Source of the DNA: SZUA-547 sp963669315
GTDB taxonomy: Bacteria; Pseudomonadota; Alphaproteobacteria; Rhodobacterales; Rhodobacteraceae
Reading direction: 5' to 3'
NCBI GenBank assembly: GCA_963669315.1
Contig: OY770021.1
Location: 1,922,001-1,986,000, forward strand
Length of the DNA: 64,000 nt
Shown here: positions 49,214 to 57,579 of the stretch, in pieces
How the letters are laid out: each line of letters starts with the position of its first letter
Numbering within the stretch: position 1 is the first letter of the stretch
Notes under the pieces: model-generated
The model's database searches: none
The model's input: the letters and a program-made list of their open reading frames with translations, nothing else
Told to the model about the DNA's origin: nothing
Position numbers and translations under genes: made by a program

Positions 49214-49862
49214 GGCGGATTCATGGCTCCATCGTCTCGGGTTGCGCGCGCCGCGTGGCGGATTGCAGTCGCAGGAAACTAACCCAGCGCTGGAGAGCGG
49301 GCAATCGCTGGTGGCGGGGGCGGCGCCCGATGTCGCAACCTCGGCGCTGGATGCCGGGCCAGAGGGTTTTTGGGAGTTCTCGCTGGAGGTGTACGCCCGG
49401 CTCGGCGTGGCGCCTGCCTGCCTGCGCCTTCAGGACCGGGATAGGCTGGACGTGAATCTCGTCTTGTTCGCGCTTTGGGCGGGGGCGGCGAGAGGCGTAC
49501 TTTCGCCTGTGTCTCTGTCGCGGGCGATCGAATTGTCCGAGCGCTGGCGAGATGAAGTCGTCGGACCACTGCGCACAGCGCGGCGCGCATTGAAGGCGCC
49601 GGACGTGCCGGTGGAGGTGTCTGGCGCGTCCACATTGCGCAGCCGGGTCAAATCGGCGGAGCTGGCGGCGGAAAAACTGCAGCAGTTCATGCTTGCGCCT
49701 CTCGCCGAGGACGGCGACCCGCCGCCGGGACGGGCTGCGGCCGAGGCTAATCTCGCGGCTTATTTGGGCGCCGCGGGCCTGACTGTGGGCGCCGCAAAGG
49801 CGGCCGAGACCGCAGCGGATGCGGTGACGGTTCTGGAGGCAGTATTCGGACCCGAAGGATAG
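49212..49862 (+). CDS. TIGR02444 family protein
   Basis: The conserved region is GFWEFSLEVYARLGVAPACL, then LQDRDRLDVNLVLFALWAG and RSRVKSAELAAEKLQQFML, typical of TIGR02444 (DUF2390). It is all-helical with no signal. The start is uncertain: ATG 49212 overlaps the divergent DUF465 ATG, while TTG 49263 and GTG 49311 are later options; the conserved part starts near residue 50 of the longest version. Function unknown. Confidence 0.8.
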   Translation: MADSWLHRLGLRAPRGGLQSQETNPALESGQSLVAGAAPDVATSALDAGPEGFWEFSLEVYARLGVAPACLRLQDRDRLDVNLVLFALWAGAARGVLSPVSLSRAIELSERWRDEVVGPLRTARRALKAPDVPVEVSGASTLRSRVKSAELAAEKLQQFMLAPLAEDGDPPPGRAAAEANLAAYLGAAGLTVGAAKAAETAADAVTVLEAVFGPEG

Positions 49863-49906
49863 GGTCGCGCTTGTCTGGCCCGCCGCGCCGCCCTAAACCC
49901 ACCTGC

Positions 49907-50779
49907 ATGGGAACTTTTCAGGAATTGCGCGACAAGGTTCTGCGCCGCCGACCGGTGATCTCCGTTCTGCGCCTTCAAGGCGCGATCGGCGGGGTGGGGC
50001 GGTTCTCCCGCGGTTTGACGGACGCCGGGTTGGCTGACGCGATCGAGCGGGCTTTCAAGCCAAGAAAGCTGACCGCCGTCGCGTTGGCGATCAACTCGCC
50101 GGGGGGCTCGCCTGCGCAAAGCGCCATGATCGCAGGTCGGATTCGCAGGCTGGCGAAGGAACGCGAGGTTCCAGTTTATGCATTTTGCGAGGATGTCGCT
50201 GCATCGGGCGGATACTGGCTGGCGACAGCGGCGGACGAAATCTATGCGGACGACACCTCTATCGTCGGCTCTATCGGCGTGGTCTCGGCCAGCTTTGGAT
50301 TCACCGGGCTGATCGACAAGATCGGCGTGGAGCGGCGGATGCACACGGCTGGCGAGCGGAAGTCGCTGGGCGATCCTTTCGCGCCGGAGCGGGAGGAGGA
50401 TGTCGAGCGCATCAAACGCCTGCAGCGCGTGATCCACAAAAAATTCAAGGATCAGGTGCGCAATGCGCGCGGCGACCGATTGACCGGCGATGAGGATGAT
50501 TTGTTCTCGGGAGAGGTCTGGACCGGCGCAGAGGCGGTGGAGATCGGTTTGGTCGACGGGGTCGGGCATCTCAAGCCTGTGCTTCGCGAGGCGTTTGGCG
50601 AAGAGCCAAAGTTCTGGGTCGCGCCGATGAAGCGGTCTCTTTGGCAACGGCTGGGCGATTCCGGTCAGGCCGGTCGCCACACCATGGACGCCGCGGAGAC
50701 GAGGCTTGGCGCGCAGTTCGCCGCCGGGCTGATCGACGCCGCTGAGGAACGCGCCTTGTGGGCGCGGTTCGGACTGTAG
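49907..50779 (+). CDS. S49 family serine peptidase (SppA/SohB-like)
   Basis: A 290-residue S49 peptidase, the family of signal-peptide and membrane-protein degradation. It has LAINSPGGSPAQSAMIAGRI, the nucleophile Ser in FCEDVAASGGYWLATAADEI, and the Lys partner in MHTAGERKSLGDPFAPE. There is no N-terminal transmembrane anchor, unlike SppA. A TTG at 49871 could add 12 residues. The gene begins 45 bases after the TIGR02444 gene and ends ten bases before a small membrane protein gene. Confidence 0.9.
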   Translation: MGTFQELRDKVLRRRPVISVLRLQGAIGGVGRFSRGLTDAGLADAIERAFKPRKLTAVALAINSPGGSPAQSAMIAGRIRRLAKEREVPVYAFCEDVAASGGYWLATAADEIYADDTSIVGSIGVVSASFGFTGLIDKIGVERRMHTAGERKSLGDPFAPEREEDVERIKRLQRVIHKKFKDQVRNARGDRLTGDEDDLFSGEVWTGAEAVEIGLVDGVGHLKPVLREAFGEEPKFWVAPMKRSLWQRLGDSGQAGRHTMDAAETRLGAQFAAGLIDAAEERALWARFGL

Positions 50780-50789
50780 GGGGGGCGCG

Positions 50790-51053
50790 ATGCTCTGGAA
50801 GATTGTGATTTTCGCCGTGATCGCTGGTGGCGCACTGGCGATTTTCGGGCGCGGCGCGCGTCGTGAGGAGCGTGAGATACGGCGCGAATCAAATCCGCCG
50901 GACAGCCCGCTCGACAAGGCGAAAGAGAAAGTGCGCGCGGCGCGGGCGCAGGATATGTCGCCATGCCCCCGCTGCGGCGCCTATGTTTCGGACCCGGACA
51001 CCTGCGATTGCCGGGGGAAATCGGACGCTACGCCGACCGATTTGCAACAATGA
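50790..51053 (+). CDS. small membrane protein with zinc-ribbon-like motif
   Basis: An 87-residue protein with an N-terminal helix (LWKIVIFAVIAGGALAIFG), a charged linker, and CPRCGAYVSDPDTCDC, which supplies four cysteines in a CxxC...CxC zinc-ribbon-like arrangement. This resembles small proteins with a single anchor and a zinc knuckle, but I do not recognise a specific family. A GGGGGGCGCG stretch precedes the ATG. It probably shares a transcript with the S49 peptidase (ten-base gap). Confidence 0.72.
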   Translation: MLWKIVIFAVIAGGALAIFGRGARREEREIRRESNPPDSPLDKAKEKVRAARAQDMSPCPRCGAYVSDPDTCDCRGKSDATPTDLQQ

Positions 51054-51172
51054 TGCGTGGTCCTTCGCGTCGCATTTGCCGCCGTCTGGACGGCGCCTAT
51101 ATTGCGGTCTTCGTCATGGCGCTTCGGGTGCGCCGCAAATCTTCCCGCCCAGAGTAACGCGAAGGCTCGCCA

Positions 51173-52135
51173 ATGGATCTTTTCTACGCCGGCCTAGGTC
51201 TGCTCGCCCTGCTTGGGGCGGGCGACGCGTTGGTGCGCGGCGCGGTGGCGCTCAGCCTGAGGCTGGGCATATCCGCGTTGATCGTCAGCCTGACCGTTGT
51301 GGCGTTCGGCACTTCAGCGCCGGAGCTTCTGATTTCGATTCAGGCCGCGTTGACCGGTTCGCCCGGCATCGCCATCGGCAATGTCGTCGGCTCTAATATC
51401 GCGAATGTGCTTCTGGTTCTGGGCGTGCCCGCGATGATCGCCCCATTTTGCGACCGGTCGGGTGACGGGCAACGGAACTTCTGGATGATGATCGCGGCCT
51501 CGGTCGGATTTATCGCGCTCTGCTTCACCGGCGTTCTCGTCTGGTGGCACGGCGTGATCATGCTGGCGATCCTGGCGGTTATCCTGTTCGACGCATATCG
51601 CACGGCGATGCGCACGAGATCAGTCAATGAGGCGTCCGAGGCGGAGGATCTTGCTGAACTGGAGGACGTCGATCCGCATATGGCCCCGTGGAAGATCGGC
51701 GCTCTGATCGGCGTCGGCGTCGTAGGGCTGCCTGTGGGCGCGCATTTCCTGATTGAGGGCGCGCGCGGCGTGGCGCTGGCCGCCGGAATCTCAGAGGCGG
51801 CGATCGGCCTGTCTCTGGTCGCGATCGGCACGTCGCTGCCGGAGCTGGCGACAACTGTCGCCGCGGCCATTCGCAAGCAGGCGGATGTGGCGATCGGCAA
51901 CATCATCGGATCCAATCTATTCAATATTCTGGCGATCATGGGCGCGGCCGTATTGTTCGCGCCGATCCCGGTGCCGCCGGAATTCCTGCGGGTGGATCTG
52001 TGGGTGATGTTGGCCGCATCGCTGGCCGTCTATCCAATCGTCGCGTTGCGCCTTCCGATAGGGCGGTTGGTTGGCCTGCTGTTTCTGATCGCCTATGCAG
52101 GGTTCATGGTCGTGGTGCTCGGCGCCCGTATGTAA
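51173..52135 (+). CDS. calcium/sodium antiporter (CaCA family, YrbG-like)
   Basis: A 320-residue cation/Ca2+ exchanger. The two alpha-repeats are clear: VAFGTSAPELLISIQAALTG with GNVVGSNIANVLLVLG in the first half, and IGTSLPELATTVAAAIRKQA with GNIIGSNLFNILAIMG in the second. About ten hydrophobic helices flank an acidic loop near residue 160 (EASEAEDLAELEDVDP). The acidic GTS-PE motifs bind cations. Located between a zinc-ribbon protein and a reductase with no cotranscription evident. Confidence 0.92.
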   Translation: MDLFYAGLGLLALLGAGDALVRGAVALSLRLGISALIVSLTVVAFGTSAPELLISIQAALTGSPGIAIGNVVGSNIANVLLVLGVPAMIAPFCDRSGDGQRNFWMMIAASVGFIALCFTGVLVWWHGVIMLAILAVILFDAYRTAMRTRSVNEASEAEDLAELEDVDPHMAPWKIGALIGVGVVGLPVGAHFLIEGARGVALAAGISEAAIGLSLVAIGTSLPELATTVAAAIRKQADVAIGNIIGSNLFNILAIMGAAVLFAPIPVPPEFLRVDLWVMLAASLAVYPIVALRLPIGRLVGLLFLIAYAGFMVVVLGARM

Positions 52136-52189
52136 CCGGCGCCAGCGCGGCGATCGGGCGTTTCAGATATTTTGACCGAAGGAGCAGAT

Positions 52190-52978
52190 ATGACACCTGG
52201 CGCAGCCCTAGTCACAGGCGCTGGTCAGCGACTTGGCCGCGCTATCGCGCTTGATCTCGCCTCCCAGGGCTGGCGTGTCGCCATACATTACAACCGTTCC
52301 GCTGCTGAGGCTGAAGAAGCAGTTGGCGAGATCCGGGCGGCGGGTGGACAGGCGGCTGCGGTGGGCGCGGACCTTCTGGATGAGGGCCTGGTCGAGACCC
52401 TGATCGCTCGCGCTGCGGAAGCAGTGGGCGCGCCGTTGAACGTGCTGGTCAACAACGCATCGATCTTCGAGCCGGATTCGGTCACCAACGCCACGCGCGA
52501 AAGCTGGGACCGGGCGATCGGCTCTAACCTGCGCGCTCCGGTCAAGCTGACCCAGGACTTCGCGGCCCAAGCGCCCGAGGCGGAGATCGACGAGAACGGT
52601 GAGCCGCGCGCCGCCGCTTGCGTCATTAATATGATCGACCAGCGAGTCTGGCGGCCAACGCCCTTTTTCATGAGCTATACGGTCGCCAAGATGGGCCTTT
52701 GGGCGTTCACGCGCACCGCCGCGATGGCGTTGGCGCCGCAAGTGCGAGTAAATGGAATCGGTCCTGGTCCGACCATGGTGAACGAAAGGCAGGCGGATCA
52801 GCACTTCGCGATGCAGCGAAATAATGTGATCCTGGAACGCGGCGCCCACCCTGCGGATATTTGCGCCGGGGTGCGCTTTCTGATCTCGGCTGATTCGATG
52901 ACCGGGCAGATGATCGCGCTGGATGGTGGCCAGCATCTGGCCTGGAAAACCCCAGATATTGCTGGAATCCCGGAATAA
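52190..52978 (+). CDS. pteridine reductase-type SDR (PTR1/FolM-like)
   Basis: A 262-residue short-chain dehydrogenase. The dinucleotide motif is TGAGQRLGRAIA, fitting TGxxxRxG of the PTR1/FolM group, followed by HYNRS. Active-site residues are Tyr and Lys in SYTVAK, with Asp instead of Ser thirteen residues before the Tyr (INMIDQRVWRP), as in pteridine reductase 1. NNASIFEPD is the usual NNAG-type motif. It may reduce dihydrofolate or dihydromonapterin; not assayed. ATG 52190 has AGGAG upstream. Confidence 0.82.
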   Translation: MTPGAALVTGAGQRLGRAIALDLASQGWRVAIHYNRSAAEAEEAVGEIRAAGGQAAAVGADLLDEGLVETLIARAAEAVGAPLNVLVNNASIFEPDSVTNATRESWDRAIGSNLRAPVKLTQDFAAQAPEAEIDENGEPRAAACVINMIDQRVWRPTPFFMSYTVAKMGLWAFTRTAAMALAPQVRVNGIGPGPTMVNERQADQHFAMQRNNVILERGAHPADICAGVRFLISADSMTGQMIALDGGQHLAWKTPDIAGIPE

Positions 52979-53365
52979 TTTTCGATTTCAAACCCCCTCT
53001 TGGCGGCGCTTTTCGAGGTCCGTGCAGAGCAATTGAGATTCGAGCGGCGCTAGCCCAGAAATTGTTGCCTGTCCAGCGAATCCGGCAAGCTGCGCCCCAA
53101 GATTTTCCACTTGACGGGCCGCGGTCGCAGTTTTGATATGATTCCCCCGTTCACGAAAATGCGACGACCGCGCGACATTAATTTGTTAATAAAATCAGAT
53201 AGTTACAGGGGTGCCCAAAAAACGTGCACTTTGCAAAGCCATTGAGTCTTCTACGAGAGTCCGGGCGGCGGTACTGTTATTGACAGAGATATCCACAGAA
53301 ATGGGGGATAGAATCCGAAACGCCGCTATTTACAATTCCAGAGCGGGTTGGACTGGGCTTGAATC
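52979..53365. other. 387-base non-coding region upstream of uvrC
   Basis: I see no gene here. It has an AT-richer stretch at about 53179-53203 (ATTAATTTGTTAATAAAATC), a near-DnaA motif ATATCCACA at about 53289, and a candidate promoter near 53111. Any function would be in controlling uvrC-pgsA-moaDE. Confidence 0.7.
53111..53139 (+). promoter_or_regulatory. candidate uvrC promoter
   Basis: TTGACG at 53111 and TGATAT at 53134 are 17 bases apart, about 230 bases before uvrC. The -35 is close to consensus; the -10 is weak. A TATGAT three bases further on would give a 20-base spacer. Confidence 0.35.
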
Positions 53366-55342
53366 GTGAAAAACGGGTCAGAGAAAACGAAAAATCGGTT
53401 GAGTGGGCCGGGCGCGGCGCCCATTGGCTTTGAGGAAGAGGGCGCGACCTATTCCGGGCCGCTTGAGGCGGGTGAATCCGGTGCGGCGGATTCGCCGCAG
53501 GTGAAGGTCGGGCCAGACGTCATCCGAGGGTACTTGAAATCATTGCCGGATTCCCCCGGCGTGTACCGAATGCTCGATGAGAATGCTGCGGTGCTTTACG
53601 TGGGCAAGGCCCGGAGCCTGAAAAAGCGCGTCGCTGCATATGCGAAGTATTCGGGCAACCCGACGCGTATTCAGCGGATGATCTCGGCCACGGCGTCGAT
53701 GATGTTCGTCACGACTGAGACCGAGACCGAGGCGCTGTTACTCGAGGCGAATCTGATCAAGCAGCTCAAGCCGCGATTCAACGTTCTGCTCCGCGACGAC
53801 AAATCTTTCCCTCATATCCTGATCAAGCGGGAGCATCCGTTCGCTCAGTTGACCAAGCATCGAGGGTTAAAGCGGGAGAAAGGGGATTTTTACGGCCCGT
53901 TCGCCTCCGCTGGAGCAGTGAACCGCACCATCAATCAATTGCAGAAAGCCTTCCTGCTCCGCACCTGCTCTGACAGCTATTTCGACAACAGGACGCGGCC
54001 CTGCCTGCTTTATCAGATCAAGCGCTGCGCGGCGCCCTGCGTCGGCTATGTCGATGAGGCGGACTACAGCTCGCTCGTCGATGACGCCAAATACTTCCTT
54101 CAGGGGCGCACAACCCGTGTTCAACAGGATCTGGCGGAGAAAATGTCGGAAGCGTCCACCGCGATGGAGTTCGAGCGTGCAGCGGTGTATCGTGACAGAA
54201 TACGGGCGCTGACTCAGGTTCAGGCCAGTCAGGACGTGAACCCGGAGGGGGTGGCCGAGGCGGATGTGATCGCGTTGCACTCGGACGGCGGCCAAAGCTG
54301 CATTCAGGTGTTCTTTTTTCGCTCGCATCAAAACTGGGGCAACCGGGCGTACTATCCAAGGGTCGCGGCGGGGGCGGAGCCGGCCGAAATTCTGGAGGCG
54401 TTCATCGCCCAGTTTTACGGCGACAAGACGCCGGCGCGGCTTTTGCTGATTAGTCACCCGATTGAGGACGCGGAGCTGCTCTCCGAGGCGCTGAGCGTGT
54501 CTGCGGGGCGGAAGGTCTCAATCGCGACCCCCCAGCGTGGCGAAAAGCGCCGATTGGTCGATCACGCGGCCCAGAACGCGAGAGAAGCGCTGGCGCGCCG
54601 TATGGCCGAATCCGCGACGCAGGCCAAGCTGTTGAATGGGCTGGCCGACGCATTTGATCTGGATGGACCGCCCGGACGTATCGAGGTGTATGACAACTCT
54701 CACATTCAAGGTTCCAATGCGGTCGGTGCTATGATCGTCGCCGGACCGGATGGGTTTCTGAAGTCCCAATACCGCAAGTTCAACATCAAGAACGCCGATC
54801 TGACGCCGGGCGACGATTTCGGGATGATGCGTGAGGTGCTGGAGCGCAGGTTCAAGCGCCTTTTGAAGGAAGACCCGGATCGCGAAAACGGCATGTGGCC
54901 GGATCTGGTCCTGATCGATGGCGGCGCAGGGCAGGTTTCTGCGGCGATGGATGCGCTTGGCGAATTGGGTGTCGAGGATCTCGCGCTGATCGGCGTTGCG
55001 AAGGGCGTCGACCGGGACGCTGGCAAGGAAGAGTTTCACACGCCGGGGCGCCGGCCATTCGCTCTGCCGCATCGCGATCCGACGCTCTATTTCATCCAGC
55101 GTCTCAGGGATGAGGCGCACAGATTCGCCATAGGTGCGCACCGCGCGAAGCGCGCCAAGGCGATCGGCGCGACTCAGCTGGATGAGGCGCCCGGCGTAGG
55201 CCCCACGAGAAAACGCGCGCTTCTTGCGCATTTCGGATCGGCGAAGGCTGTCAGCCGCGCCGGGGTCGAGGATCTGAAGGCGGTCAATGGAATATCCGCC
55301 GCGCTGGCGGAGCGCATCTACGCCTTCTTCCATGGGGCGTGA
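53366..55342 (+). CDS. uvrC: excinuclease ABC subunit C
   Basis: UvrC makes both incisions in nucleotide excision repair. At 658 residues it is a little longer than usual because of an unconserved N-terminal stretch of about 50. The GIY-YIG domain begins PDSPGVYRMLDENAAVLYVG; a UVR motif lies near 255 (AAVYRDRIRAL); the RNase H-like endonuclease domain has IEVYDNSHIQGSNAVGAMIV and DLVLIDGGAGQV; a helix-hairpin-helix is at the end (LDEAPGVGPTRKRALLAHFG). The start codon is GTG. It leads pgsA-moaD-moaE, with a 32-base gap. Confidence 0.96.
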   Translation: MKNGSEKTKNRLSGPGAAPIGFEEEGATYSGPLEAGESGAADSPQVKVGPDVIRGYLKSLPDSPGVYRMLDENAAVLYVGKARSLKKRVAAYAKYSGNPTRIQRMISATASMMFVTTETETEALLLEANLIKQLKPRFNVLLRDDKSFPHILIKREHPFAQLTKHRGLKREKGDFYGPFASAGAVNRTINQLQKAFLLRTCSDSYFDNRTRPCLLYQIKRCAAPCVGYVDEADYSSLVDDAKYFLQGRTTRVQQDLAEKMSEASTAMEFERAAVYRDRIRALTQVQASQDVNPEGVAEADVIALHSDGGQSCIQVFFFRSHQNWGNRAYYPRVAAGAEPAEILEAFIAQFYGDKTPARLLLISHPIEDAELLSEALSVSAGRKVSIATPQRGEKRRLVDHAAQNAREALARRMAESATQAKLLNGLADAFDLDGPPGRIEVYDNSHIQGSNAVGAMIVAGPDGFLKSQYRKFNIKNADLTPGDDFGMMREVLERRFKRLLKEDPDRENGMWPDLVLIDGGAGQVSAAMDALGELGVEDLALIGVAKGVDRDAGKEEFHTPGRRPFALPHRDPTLYFIQRLRDEAHRFAIGAHRAKRAKAIGATQLDEAPGVGPTRKRALLAHFGSAKAVSRAGVEDLKAVNGISAALAERIYAFFHGA

Positions 55343-55374
55343 CGAATGGAGGCTGATCTGTTCTAAGGCTGACC

Positions 55375-55944
55375 ATGTGGACCGTTCCGAACATCCTGAC
55401 GATTTTTCGCATCCTGGCCGGCCCGGTGGTCGCGCTGATGGTGGCGCTGGGCGGCGTCGCCTGGGCGTTGCCTGCGTTTATCCTGTTCGTGATCGCGGCG
55501 CTAACTGATTTTCTGGATGGCTGGCTGGCGCGCGAACTGAACCAGACCAGCCTCTTGGGCAAGATGCTCGATCCGATCGGCGACAAGGTGATGGTCACGC
55601 TGGTGTTGCTCGCTATAGCCACAAAAGCCGGAGCTGAATGGAGTTTTATGGTCCCCGCCATCGTCATCGTCACGCGGGAAATTCTTGTTTCCGGACTGCG
55701 CGAGTATCTTGGCGACGTTAAGTTAGACGTGACGAAACTGGCGAAGTGGAAGACCACAGCCCAGTTGATCGCCATATCTGCGTTGCTGCTGGCCGATATC
55801 TTCTCAGCCTTCGATGGCGGAATCGAAATCTTGATCGCCGGCCTGATCCTCCTGTGGGTCGCAGCCGTGCTGACGGCGATCACTGGTTGGGATTATTTCG
55901 CCAAGGGCGTTTCCGTGATCCGAAATCAGAAGGAATCGGCATGA
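55375..55944 (+). CDS. pgsA: CDP-diacylglycerol-glycerol-3-phosphate 3-phosphatidyltransferase
   Basis: PgsA makes phosphatidylglycerophosphate in the inner membrane. The 189-residue protein starts VPNILTIFRILAGP and has the CDP-alcohol phosphotransferase motif DFLDGWLARELNQTSLLGKM followed by LDPIGDK, i.e. DGxxARx8GxxxDxxxD. About five hydrophobic helices follow. Its TGA overlaps the moaD ATG by four bases. The position behind uvrC is typical. Confidence 0.95.
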   Translation: MWTVPNILTIFRILAGPVVALMVALGGVAWALPAFILFVIAALTDFLDGWLARELNQTSLLGKMLDPIGDKVMVTLVLLAIATKAGAEWSFMVPAIVIVTREILVSGLREYLGDVKLDVTKLAKWKTTAQLIAISALLLADIFSAFDGGIEILIAGLILLWVAAVLTAITGWDYFAKGVSVIRNQKESA

Positions 55945-56189
55945 AAGTGCTCTATTTTGCCTGGCTGCGGGAAAGGATCGGCGCCGCGCAGGAGGATGTG
56001 GATGTTGGCGACTCCAGAACGATTGCGGAACTTGTCGAGACCTTGAAAGGACGCGATCCGCGCTACGCTGTCGCGTTTGAGGATATGTCCGCGATCAGGG
56101 TTGCGCTGGATCAGGAACAGGCCGAACTGGACGCTCCGCTTGCGGGCGTCGGAGAGGTCGCGTTCTTTCCTCCGGTGACCGGCGGTTGA
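55941..56189 (+). CDS. moaD: molybdopterin synthase sulfur carrier subunit
   Basis: An 82-residue ubiquitin-like protein: MKVLYFAWLRERIGAAQEDV at the start and VAFFPPVTGG at the end. The C-terminal Gly-Gly becomes a thiocarboxylate that supplies sulfur to precursor Z with MoaE. It is coupled to pgsA by a four-base overlap and is followed by moaE after seven bases, so the two subunits are made together. Confidence 0.96.
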   Translation: MKVLYFAWLRERIGAAQEDVDVGDSRTIAELVETLKGRDPRYAVAFEDMSAIRVALDQEQAELDAPLAGVGEVAFFPPVTGG

Positions 56190-56196
56190 GCGCGCC

Positions 56197-56652
56197 ATGG
56201 CGGTCCGGGTCCAGGAAGACGATTTCGACATCAGCGAGGAAGTCGCCGCTCTGACAGACGGGCGTGCCGATATCGGCGCCGTGGTCACCTTCACCGGTTT
56301 GGTCCGCGACTTGGCTGGCGCCGAGCCGATATCAGCGATGGAGCTCGAGCACTATCCGGGCATGACGGAAAAGGCCCTGTCCGCGATTGAAAAAGAGGCG
56401 CGGGATCGTTGGCCCTTGCAAGGCGTGACGATCATCCACAGGTATGGACTGCTGAAGCCCGCGGACCGGGTCGTGCTGGTCGCCGCGGCCAGCGCCCATC
56501 GGCAGGCGGCCTTCGAGGCGGCTGCCTTTCTGATGGACTATTTGAAGACCCGGGCGCCGTTCTGGAAGAAGGAACGCACGCCCGACGGAGGCCGCTGGGT
56601 CGACGCCCGCTGCGAGGATGACGCGGCGGCCGAGCGCTGGCGCAAGCGCTGA
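56197..56652 (+). CDS. moaE: molybdopterin synthase catalytic subunit
   Basis: A 151-residue MoaE. Signatures: AVVTFTGLVRDLAGAEPISA, ELEHYPGMTEKALSAIEKEA, IIHRYGLLKPADRVVLVAAA, the active-site Lys region LKTRAPFWKKERTPDGGRWV. With MoaD it converts cyclic pyranopterin monophosphate into molybdopterin. It ends the uvrC-pgsA-moaD-moaE run; the gap after it is AT-rich and holds the next gene's control region. Confidence 0.96.
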   Translation: MAVRVQEDDFDISEEVAALTDGRADIGAVVTFTGLVRDLAGAEPISAMELEHYPGMTEKALSAIEKEARDRWPLQGVTIIHRYGLLKPADRVVLVAAASAHRQAAFEAAAFLMDYLKTRAPFWKKERTPDGGRWVDARCEDDAAAERWRKR

Positions 56653-56694
56653 TCATCTTTTCTCTACAAAAACTCAGATTTCACAAATGTTTCG

Positions 56695-56708
56695 TTCGCA
56701 GCTGCGAA
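56695..56708. promoter_or_regulatory. 14-bp perfect palindrome upstream of the PGBD gene
   Basis: TTCGCAGCTGCGAA is a perfect palindrome in the AT-rich gap between moaE and the first peptidoglycan-binding gene, about 125 bases before its ATG. It is followed by A- and T-rich runs. The size and symmetry suggest an operator; no known factor is matched. Confidence 0.45.
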
Positions 56709-56833
56709 ATGACACAAAAATTTCAATAAAACTCTTGAACGCGCAATCCGGGCCTCCCAATTGCCCTTCATCGAGGCGAAACGGCTCGGCCGGCAGCCTC
56801 CGATCGAAGCATTAAGAGCAGGGGAGGCTCCAG

Positions 56834-57466
56834 ATGACCAAGCTGAAAAAAGGTTCCAAAGGCCCGGACGTCGAGCAGATTCAGCAGCAGTTGAACAAAG
56901 CCGGCGCGAAGCCGAAAGTTAAGCCGGACGGCAAGTTCGGCGCGAAGACGGAGACCGCTCTGAAGGCGTTCCAGAAAAAGAACCGCCTGAAGGATGATGG
57001 CGTCGCCGGGACCAAGACTCTGGCCATGCTGAAGCGCAGGGGAGGCGTCGTGAAACCGGCCGCCGCGCCGAAATGGCCCTATGAGGATTACGCCAAGATC
57101 GTTCCCTCTCTCGAGAAGAACACCAAGCAGATCGTCGCCGACTCCAAGAAGAATCTGATGGAGATGGACGGTCATCTCAACGACTTCGATATCGAGAAGC
57201 TGCGCGACGAGTATTTCGGCAACCTGCGGAAATACCTCGCCTTTCACAAGATGTGGGTAGCCAATGCGACCAAGGTCGTGAAGTTTCAGCAATCGTTTGA
57301 AAAGCTGGTCAAGCGGAACCCCGCAGCAGGCCCGGAGATCATCAAGGTGGCGGGAAACACCGTCAAAAGCCTGGAAAAGATCAACCGCCAGGCTGATCCG
57401 CTGCTGCTGCGCAACGCGGACATCGTCGACAAGTTCCGTACGATGGTGACGAAGAAGGCCGCCTGA
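56834..57466 (+). CDS. peptidoglycan-binding-domain protein, no signal peptide (paralog A)
   Basis: A 210-residue protein. Residues 3-68 form a PG_binding_1 repeat (LKKGSKGPDVEQIQQQLNKA, then GKFGAKTETALKAFQKKNRL), the usual wall-binding fold. The rest is lysine-rich and helical (YEDYAKIVPSLEKNTKQIVA, FHKMWVANATKVVKFQQSFE). There is no signal peptide or membrane segment, so export by the normal Sec route is not evident. GGGGAGGCTCCAG precedes the ATG. A paralog of the same length follows at 57580. Confidence 0.85.
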   Translation: MTKLKKGSKGPDVEQIQQQLNKAGAKPKVKPDGKFGAKTETALKAFQKKNRLKDDGVAGTKTLAMLKRRGGVVKPAAAPKWPYEDYAKIVPSLEKNTKQIVADSKKNLMEMDGHLNDFDIEKLRDEYFGNLRKYLAFHKMWVANATKVVKFQQSFEKLVKRNPAAGPEIIKVAGNTVKSLEKINRQADPLLLRNADIVDKFRTMVTKKAA

Positions 57467-57512
57467 TCCGGGCCGCCACACAACCTGACAGCCCATAACG
57501 CAAACGTTTCAA

Positions 57513-57534
57513 CACAGCCGCCCCGGCGGCTGTG
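57513..57534. repeat. GC-rich hairpin between the two PGBD genes
   Basis: CACAGCCGCC and GGCGGCTGTG pair over ten bases with almost no loop, 46 bases after the first gene's stop. No T-run follows, so it is probably an mRNA stability or attenuation element. Confidence 0.5.
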
Positions 57535-57579
57535 AACAAGGGAAGACCGCCAGACCGGCGGGAGCAGGAGGATGCCGAG

